Below are positions 59,081 through 64,000 of a stretch of 64,000 nucleotides of DNA, piece after piece. The position numbers and the translations under genes were made by a program. How positions within the stretch are numbered: the first letter of the stretch is position 1; each line of letters starts with the position of its first letter. This DNA comes from Campylobacterota bacterium (GTDB taxonomy: Bacteria; Campylobacterota; Campylobacteria; Campylobacterales; Sulfurovaceae), in the NCBI GenBank assembly GCA_003252535.1, contig QKDN01000048.1, forward strand, positions 62,001-126,000. The letters run 5' to 3'. The notes under the pieces were generated by a model that saw nothing but the letters and a program-made list of their open reading frames with translations, was not told the origin of the DNA and searched no databases.

Positions 59081-59803
59081 TTAGTAGAGTATACGGGCCA
59101 GGTAGAGTCCCTGCGGCGGGGCGAGCGTCGTCGTATGGCGGTTTTTGTGCTCCAGCTGGTCGCTGATCTGCTCCAGGGTAAGTTCTCCGTTTGCACATTT
59201 CATCGCTGTATCGACCATCATCCGCACCTGTGCCCTGAGAAAGCCATTGGCTTCGAAATAGATGCAGTGATACTCACCCCTCCGGAGATATCTGGCACGG
59301 TATATCTCCCTGATACTGGAGTGTATCTGCGAGCCGCTTTTGTGGAAGTAGCCGAAATCATGCCTCCCCTCGAAGAGCTTCAGCGCATTTTGGAGCATCG
59401 CAGTATCGAACGGCGGGTAGTGGGAGATATAGTTCGACTCGAAGACCGACGGGGGAGTGGTTCGGAATATATAGCGGTAGATGCGGCGTTTTGCCGAGAA
59501 CCTCGCATGGAACCCTTCCGGGGCGACGGAGATGTGCTTGAATGCGATATGTTCGAGCTTGCGGTTGAGGATATTTCTGAGTTTCTTCAGGTCGTTCCAG
59601 TGGTCAGGTGCTTCGAAGTGGATCACCTGTCCCGTGGCATGGACGCCGCTGTCGGTACGGCCGCTCCCGGTGATCTGTGAGTCTATATTGAGCGAGGCGA
59701 GGGCTTTTTCGATAGCTGTGGTGATCGTCCGATCTGTTCTTGTCTGTCTCTGGAACCCTTCGAAGTAGCTCCCGTCATAGGCTATAACCGCTTTGAGGAG
59801 CAT
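59081..59803 (-). CDS. truA: tRNA pseudouridine synthase A
   Basis: Isomerises U38-U40 in the anticodon arm of tRNAs. The 240-residue protein has the catalytic Asp51 in GSGRTDSGVHA, the N-terminal YDGSYFEGFQRQ and the RMMVDTAMKCANGEL region. The ATG at 59803 is chosen because it overlaps the lptF stop (ATGA) and the conserved N-terminus begins there; an upstream extension in the same frame is spurious. Last gene of the coaBC-uppS-pilD-lptF-truA run. Confidence 0.93.
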   Translation of the reverse strand: MLLKAVIAYDGSYFEGFQRQTRTDRTITTAIEKALASLNIDSQITGSGRTDSGVHATGQVIHFEAPDHWNDLKKLRNILNRKLEHIAFKHISVAPEGFHARFSAKRRIYRYIFRTTPPSVFESNYISHYPPFDTAMLQNALKLFEGRHDFGYFHKSGSQIHSSIREIYRARYLRRGEYHCIYFEANGFLRAQVRMMVDTAMKCANGELTLEQISDQLEHKNRHTTTLAPPQGLYLARILY

Positions 59804-60822
59804 CAGAAGAACCTTGCCACCCGTTTTCTGAAAAGGATGTAGCCTGTCAGAAGGAGAAGGATACTGACACCCAGCAGGAGAGCTTTCGTACCGCTCTTGT
59901 CGAGCATAGAAGCGATCGTGTAGAAGAGAATCGAAACACTCCCGGAGATCAGGAACGAACGGTTCTGCTGGTACCTTGGGTTGATGATGGCAAAAGCGGC
60001 GACGATATAGACACACAGCAGCGGGATCAAACTGACGAAGATAAAAAAGAGCATTTTCCGCTCACGTCTCTCATTGCTCATCGACTGGTGCCAGAATTCC
60101 GAGATGTTCTCGAAATTGACATCCCTCTGTCCCATCACTTCGAAGAGCGAGAGTTTGTCGTAGATCACCTCCTGAAGGCTCGCCGGTTTGAAGAGATAGC
60201 CCCTGCCGTCGATGAGAGTCATCGAAAATATACCGTTCTGTTTGGATGTGACCGCCTGGTTTGAGGCGAATATTTCATCCTCGCCGTTATCCCCTTTGCC
60301 GTAGATGACGACATCCTGGAAGACCCCGTCCTTTTCATCCCGGATGTAGATCGAGTGTTTGCCGTACTCCTGTCCCAGTTTCTGGGGGACGATATTGAAG
60401 GCCATTTCGCTCTGTTTGCTGTCTTTGAATGCGCTGTAGAGCTGCTTGCTCTGGGGCATCGCCCCGAAAGAGATGATGATCAGGAGGATCGAAAAGAGCG
60501 CGCCGATCAGCAGGAAAGGATAGATGATCTTCCGTGCCGGATACCCGAGGGCAAAGAGTGCGATGAGCTCATTGTCGCTGGAGAGCCTGAGGAAGAGGGT
60601 GACAAGAGAGACGATGAACGAGAGGGGGAGCGCATAGAAGATGATCATCGGGGTGTAGTAGCCGAAAAGCTTGAAGAGTTCGACGAACGTGATCTGGATC
60701 TGTGAGGTCAGGAGCGCGATCTTGACCAGGTAGACGAGCGAGACGATAAAGAAAAAGGGTATGAATACGGTCAGAAAGCTCTTGGTGAAATTGACCGAGA
60801 GATACCCTTTGATATTAACCAT
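59803..60822 (-). CDS. lptF: LPS export permease (LptF/LptG family)
   Basis: Inner-membrane permease of the lipopolysaccharide transport machine. The 339-residue protein has three N-terminal helices, a periplasmic beta-jellyroll region (about 130-260) and three C-terminal helices, the standard YjgP/YjgQ layout. PLSFIVSLVTLFLRLSSDNE and ELIALFALGYPARKI match the family's coupling-helix region. It could be LptF or LptG; the other subunit is not in the window. Start ATG at 60822 lies eight bases inside the prepilin peptidase gene. Confidence 0.85.
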   Translation of the reverse strand: MVNIKGYLSVNFTKSFLTVFIPFFFIVSLVYLVKIALLTSQIQITFVELFKLFGYYTPMIIFYALPLSFIVSLVTLFLRLSSDNELIALFALGYPARKIIYPFLLIGALFSILLIIISFGAMPQSKQLYSAFKDSKQSEMAFNIVPQKLGQEYGKHSIYIRDEKDGVFQDVVIYGKGDNGEDEIFASNQAVTSKQNGIFSMTLIDGRGYLFKPASLQEVIYDKLSLFEVMGQRDVNFENISEFWHQSMSNERRERKMLFFIFVSLIPLLCVYIVAAFAIINPRYQQNRSFLISGSVSILFYTIASMLDKSGTKALLLGVSILLLLTGYILFRKRVARFF

Positions 60823-61555
60823 GCAGTACACGCTCCAGCAAAGCAAGCGCCTGTGTATCAAAAAGATAGGTGATGAAGGTCGCCAGTGCCAGGAACGGTA
60901 CGAACGGTACCATCGTATCCTTCGCCATGATCGAGGGGATCAGTGCGAGGATGGCCGAGAGGAAGAGGGCGACGAAGAAGAGGGGGAATCCCAGCAGCGC
61001 CGCCATTGTCCCCGCTACGATCACATCGGCGCTCCCCATTGCCTCTTTTTTGGCGAGGTAGCTTGTTCCAAGCCCGAGCAGGAAGAGTCCCAGCGCCGCC
61101 ATCCCCGCATCGATGATAGCATCGTAGAACTTCGGCTGTACGAACGCAGCGATGAGGGCAAAGAAATTGACCGCATCGGGGACGGCATAGTACTTGAAAT
61201 CGATCATCGAGAGAGCCAGGAGCGCGATGAAAGAGGCGAAGACGAACGGCATATGCCAGACGAGCCCGAGCTTGAGGTAGAGGACGACGGCGACCAGACC
61301 GCTGAGGAGCTCGATGACGGGGTACTGCACTGATATCGGCTCGCCGCAGAAGGCGCATTTGCCGCGCAGGGCGAGCCATGAGAAGATCGGGATATTGTGA
61401 TACCATTTGAGCGGCGTATTGCAGCTCTGGCAGTGGGAGGAGGGGAAGACGATGCTCTCATCCTTGGGGATGCGGTAGATCACCACATTGAGGAACGATC
61501 CCACGACCGCACCGAAGAGAAAAACCGTCACTATCATAAAAACTTCAAACATCAA
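60815..61555 (-). CDS. pilD: Prepilin peptidase (type IV leader peptidase)
   Basis: Bifunctional aspartic protease and N-methylase that processes type IV pilins and related pseudopilins in the inner membrane. The 246-residue protein has the zinc-binding Cys pairs (Cys42/45 and Cys67/70: CQSC, CAFC) and catalytic Asp in MIDFKYYAVPD (Asp119) and GSADVIV (Asp177). The second motif is usually G-G-G-D; here it is G-S-A-D. About seven helices. No pilin genes lie in the window. It overlaps uppS and lptF. Confidence 0.9.
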   Translation of the reverse strand: MMFEVFMIVTVFLFGAVVGSFLNVVIYRIPKDESIVFPSSHCQSCNTPLKWYHNIPIFSWLALRGKCAFCGEPISVQYPVIELLSGLVAVVLYLKLGLVWHMPFVFASFIALLALSMIDFKYYAVPDAVNFFALIAAFVQPKFYDAIIDAGMAALGLFLLGLGTSYLAKKEAMGSADVIVAGTMAALLGFPLFFVALFLSAILALIPSIMAKDTMVPFVPFLALATFITYLFDTQALALLERVLHG

Positions 61556-62232
61556 ATACCTCCAAATCGTCTGTTGCGCGCCGAGAATTCCTCTATGATC
61601 CTCTCAAGCTCTTCCGGGGTGAAGTCGGGCCAGAGGGTATCGGTAAAAGCGAGCTCGCTGTAGCTGAGCTGCCAGAGGAGATAGTTGGAGAGGCGCTGCT
61701 CGCCGCTCGTGCGCACCAGTAGGTCGACATCGCTGTAGGGGGTGTCAAGGTGCCTGCCGAGGTTCTCTTCGTTCATCTCTTCGCCGCTCTGGATGAGCTT
61801 CCTGGCTGCGCGGACGATCTCGTCTCGGCCGCCGTAATTGAGGGCGAGGACATGGGTGAGGCGGTCATTCCCCGCCGTCTCCTCCTGGGTGAAGGCAATA
61901 CGCTCGCGGAGCGAATCGGAGAACCTGGAGAGGTCGCCGATCGCAAAGAAACGGATCGATTCTCTCCTGTAGGTGTCGAGCTCGTTTTTGAGATATTTCT
62001 CGAGGAGCTTCATCAGGAACTCCACCTCGTGCTTGGGGCGCTTCCAGTTCTCGGTGCTGAATGCATAGTAGGTGACGCTCTCGATCGTGGGGTGCGCTGC
62101 GCAGTATGTGGTGATGGCGCGCACCGTCTCGGCACCCGCTTCATGCCCCTTGGTGCGGCGCAGCCCCTTCTGTTCCGCCCAGCGGCCGTTGCCGTCCATG
62201 ATGATAGCGAGGTGTTTGAGCTCGTTACTCAC
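61552..62232 (-). CDS. uppS: Undecaprenyl diphosphate synthase
   Basis: Cis-prenyltransferase making the undecaprenyl carrier of peptidoglycan and LPS. The 226-residue protein has MDGNGRWAEQKGLRRTKGHE (catalytic Asp13), TYYAFSTENWKRP, NYGGRDEIVRA and DLLVRTSGEQRLSNYLLWQL followed by SYSELAF, all family signatures. Start overlaps coaBC, stop overlaps the prepilin peptidase gene. It links with ispDF, which supplies isoprenoid precursors, elsewhere in the window. Confidence 0.95.
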   Translation of the reverse strand: MSNELKHLAIIMDGNGRWAEQKGLRRTKGHEAGAETVRAITTYCAAHPTIESVTYYAFSTENWKRPKHEVEFLMKLLEKYLKNELDTYRRESIRFFAIGDLSRFSDSLRERIAFTQEETAGNDRLTHVLALNYGGRDEIVRAARKLIQSGEEMNEENLGRHLDTPYSDVDLLVRTSGEQRLSNYLLWQLSYSELAFTDTLWPDFTPEELERIIEEFSARNRRFGGI

Positions 62233-63506
62233 TGGTTCTCCCCGCCGTCAAGTTTTTTGGCCTCATCTACTATCCTGTAGGAGAGGGGGAGCTTGTCTGC
62301 GCGGCCGAGAGGAATTCTCCCTTCTTTGGTCAGGAACACTATCTCGTTATCTGCGGTGCCGAAGCTGCCGGAGTCTTTGAGGAGGTTGTAGCAGACCGCA
62401 TCGGCCCCCTTGCCTGAGATGAGCCCCATCGCGTTCTCTTCGCCCGCTGCTTCGTCCATCTCCGCTTTGAACCCTACCGTGATGAGGCCGTTCTTGTCCA
62501 GCGAGGCGAGGATATCGGGAGTCTTTTTGAGCTCCAGCGTCCAGCTGTCGCCGAGCATACTTTTCTTGAGCTTCCCTTTCTGCGGGAAGGCGGGGGTGTA
62601 GTCGGAGACCGCCGCAGCCATGAAGAGGTAGGGGGTCTTCTGGATGAGCTTGACAGGCTCCGCGCTGTCGAGGGAGGCTTTGGAGAGTTTCCCTTTTTTG
62701 GCTACCCTTACCGCGTCGACGGTGTACTCGAGCATCTCCTGCGTATCCTCCACCTCGATGGTGTAGATATCCTGCGGGAATACGGCAGGTTTTTTGGTCG
62801 TAATATAGCAGACATCGGCGCCCCTGCTGTAGAGGGCGAGGGCGAGCGATTCCGCCATCTTGCCGCTGGAGAAATTGGAAAGGTAGCGCACTTCGTCGAT
62901 CTTCTCCCTCGTCCCTCCGCCGGTGACGACGACGCGGCGGCTTTGCCAGAACTTCTCGCCGAGCAGCGCCTGCACGCACTGGGCGAATACCTCGGCAGGT
63001 TCGGCCAGCGCGCCCGAGCCGGTATCACCGCAGGCGAGGAGCTTCTCCTGGGGCTTGATGATCGTGATATTATTGATGGCGAGCATCTTGAGCGAGCCGT
63101 TGGTGTAGTGGTTGGCGAGCATCTGCGTATTGGCCGCGGGGGCTACGAGGAGCGGTTTGGGGCAGGCGAGGGCGCACTGGAGGAGGATATTGTCGGCGAT
63201 CCCTTTGGAGAGCTTGTTGATTGTGTTGGCAGTAGCGGGGGCGATGACGAAGATATCGCAGTCCTTGACCGCTTCGATATGGTTGAGGCGGGTGCTCCAG
63301 CTCTCGCTCTCTTCGCGGAGGACAGGGTTGCGGGTGAGGGCTTCGAAGGTCAGCGCAGAGACGAACCGTTCCGCGCTCGGGGTCATCACCACCTGCACGC
63401 CCGCACCCGCATGGATAAAGAGCCTGGCGATCTCGCATGCCTTGTACGCCGAGATGCTCCCCGTGACTCCCAAAAGTACCCGTTTGCCTGTCAGATCAAA
63501 GTTCAA
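62229..63506 (-). CDS. coaBC: Bifunctional phosphopantothenoylcysteine synthetase/decarboxylase
   Basis: Two consecutive steps of coenzyme A synthesis. The N-terminal flavoprotein (CoaC, about 1-180) has LLGVTGSISAYKACEIARLF and FVIAPATANTINKLSKGIAD; the CoaB part (about 190-425) has VVVTGGGTREKIDEVRYLSN followed by FSSGKMAESLA and the nucleotide-binding MAAAVSDYTP. Length 425 is normal. First gene of an operon with uppS, prepilin peptidase, lptF and truA, all overlapping by four to eight bases. Confidence 0.94.
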   Translation of the reverse strand: MNFDLTGKRVLLGVTGSISAYKACEIARLFIHAGAGVQVVMTPSAERFVSALTFEALTRNPVLREESESWSTRLNHIEAVKDCDIFVIAPATANTINKLSKGIADNILLQCALACPKPLLVAPAANTQMLANHYTNGSLKMLAINNITIIKPQEKLLACGDTGSGALAEPAEVFAQCVQALLGEKFWQSRRVVVTGGGTREKIDEVRYLSNFSSGKMAESLALALYSRGADVCYITTKKPAVFPQDIYTIEVEDTQEMLEYTVDAVRVAKKGKLSKASLDSAEPVKLIQKTPYLFMAAAVSDYTPAFPQKGKLKKSMLGDSWTLELKKTPDILASLDKNGLITVGFKAEMDEAAGEENAMGLISGKGADAVCYNLLKDSGSFGTADNEIVFLTKEGRIPLGRADKLPLSYRIVDEAKKLDGGENQ

Positions 63507-63614
63507 AATAGCGCTCCTCTTATTTTAGGCTTATTGTATCGAAGTGGCGATTAGTATGGAATTAAGAGGCTTTGCTGGAGATTTCGGCACATTGACATAA
63601 GGATATTTATGGGA

Positions 63615-63628
63615 TATAATTATGTACA
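63615..63628 (+). promoter_or_regulatory. -10 box and TGTACA operator core of the yefM-yoeB operon
   Basis: TATAAT at 63615-63620 is followed by TGTACA at 63623-63628 and a second partial half-site (ATGTA). TGTACA is the core of the YefM operator in E. coli, so autorepression by the antitoxin is likely. Confidence 0.5.
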
Positions 63629-63648
63629 GTATTATGTAAGGAATTGTC

Positions 63649-63918
63649 ATGCAAGTATATAGTCTGACTGAAGCAAGAAATAACCTCAAACATCTTTTTG
63701 AGAGTGTATACAACGACAACGAAGAGGTAGTGATCCATCGCAAAGGCCGTGAGAGCGTAGTCGTGGTTTCTCTCGATCAGTTCAATTCCATGAAAGAGAC
63801 GGAATACCTTCTAGGTACGCCGGCGAACAGAGAGCGACTTCTCCGTTCGCTCGAACACGCCAGAAGCGGACAGACAAAATCAAAAGAGCTTATAGAAGAT
63901 GAATCTGCTCTGGACTGA
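63649..63918 (+). CDS. yefM: YefM/Phd-family antitoxin
   Basis: An 89-residue antitoxin and autorepressor. The Phd/YefM DNA-binding fold is plain: MQVYSLTEARNNLKHLFESV, then EEVVIHRKGRESVVVVSLDQ followed by FNSMKETEYLL; the flexible acidic C-terminus neutralises the toxin. AAGGA lies seven bases before the ATG. It overlaps the toxin gene by 20 bases. Confidence 0.92.
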   Translation: MQVYSLTEARNNLKHLFESVYNDNEEVVIHRKGRESVVVVSLDQFNSMKETEYLLGTPANRERLLRSLEHARSGQTKSKELIEDESALD

Positions 63919-64000
63919 TGAGAGCTGGGAGGAGTATCTCTACTGGCAAAAACAGGATAAGAAGATACTGCAAAAGATAAACAGGCTTATCAAAGAGACG
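63899..64000 (+). CDS. yoeB: YoeB/Txe-family toxin (N-terminal part, cut by window end)
   Basis: The 34 visible residues, beginning MNLLWTDESWEEYLYWQKQD, match the N-terminus of YoeB/Txe mRNA interferases (W-x-x-x-A/S-W-E-x-Y-x-Y-W-x-x-x-D). It overlaps the antitoxin gene, the normal arrangement. The catalytic C-terminus lies outside the window. Confidence 0.88.
   Translation, partial: MNLLWTDESWEEYLYWQKQDKKILQKINRLIKET

Overview
The window looks like the chromosome of a chemolithoautotrophic Campylobacterota (Epsilonproteobacteria) bacterium of the Sulfurovum/Sulfurimonas type. Three things point there. The first is an ATP-citrate lyase pair (aclB-aclA), the signature of the reductive TCA cycle. 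The second is a fused IspDF followed by an HP1021-type atypical response regulator, a Sat-like protein and PgpA, the order I recall from Campylobacter jejuni Cj1607-Cj1610. The third is dense packing with many ATGA start/stop overlaps. Most core genes are GC-moderate; several blocks are visibly AT-rich and look acquired.

Layout. 1-0.95 kb: two-component system (sensor cut by the window edge). 1.0-6.5 kb: a large ELWxxDGT-repeat lipoprotein facing a lipoprotein metalloprotease and a periplasmic partner, then a very acidic small protein. 6.8-9.5 kb: TorD-like chaperone, polyferredoxin and two small proteins, an oxidoreductase-maturation set without its enzyme. 9.5-10.3 kb: AT-rich orphan gene and dispersed palindromic repeats. 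10.3-15.5 kb: class II DAHP synthase-TlyA-RibF-cytochrome c, and aldo/keto reductase-CmoA. 15.4-17.8 kb: an AT-rich insertion bracketed by a 135-bp direct repeat copied from the aldo/keto reductase 5' end.

18.3-27.4 kb holds the most interesting metabolic block: adenosylcobalamin glutamate mutase (GlmS-like, GlmE), the MutL/GlmL ATPase and an AMP-forming ligase. It is split by about 4.5 kb of accessory DNA carrying an ankyrin membrane protein, a HigBA pair, a second toxin-antitoxin pair and a zinc-ribbon protein. I infer a pathway that makes and adenylates 3-methylaspartate, not a fermentation route.

27.4-44.2 kb: TRAP-type binding protein, Ca2+/H+ antiporter, methyltransferase, aclBA, GT-like membrane protein plus PabA/TrpG, phosphoribosyltransferase, a ferritin-like/VIT1 fusion, two paralogous lipoprotein hydrolases and a phospholipid operon (membrane protein, CDP-alcohol phosphatidyltransferase, CdsA, PlsC). 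cdsA is frameshifted in a run of seven G. 44.4-53.8 kb: Mrp, ThiC (with a structured leader), IspDF, HP1021-like regulator, Sat-like protein, PgpA, a lipid-kinase-like protein, a TMEM43-family protein and RsmE.

54.0-57.0 kb is an AT-rich three-gene defence locus that fits the ABC-three-component architecture: an Mrr-like nuclease, a small middle component and an SMC-like ATPase. It is followed by mobile-element debris. 57.8-64.0 kb: DUF1653 protein, XpaC-like protein, a 30-residue membrane peptide, a tightly overlapping coaBC-uppS-prepilin peptidase-lptF-truA operon, and a YefM/YoeB pair cut by the window end. I saw no rRNA, complete tRNA or CRISPR array. All names come from reading motifs by eye; no database search was run.
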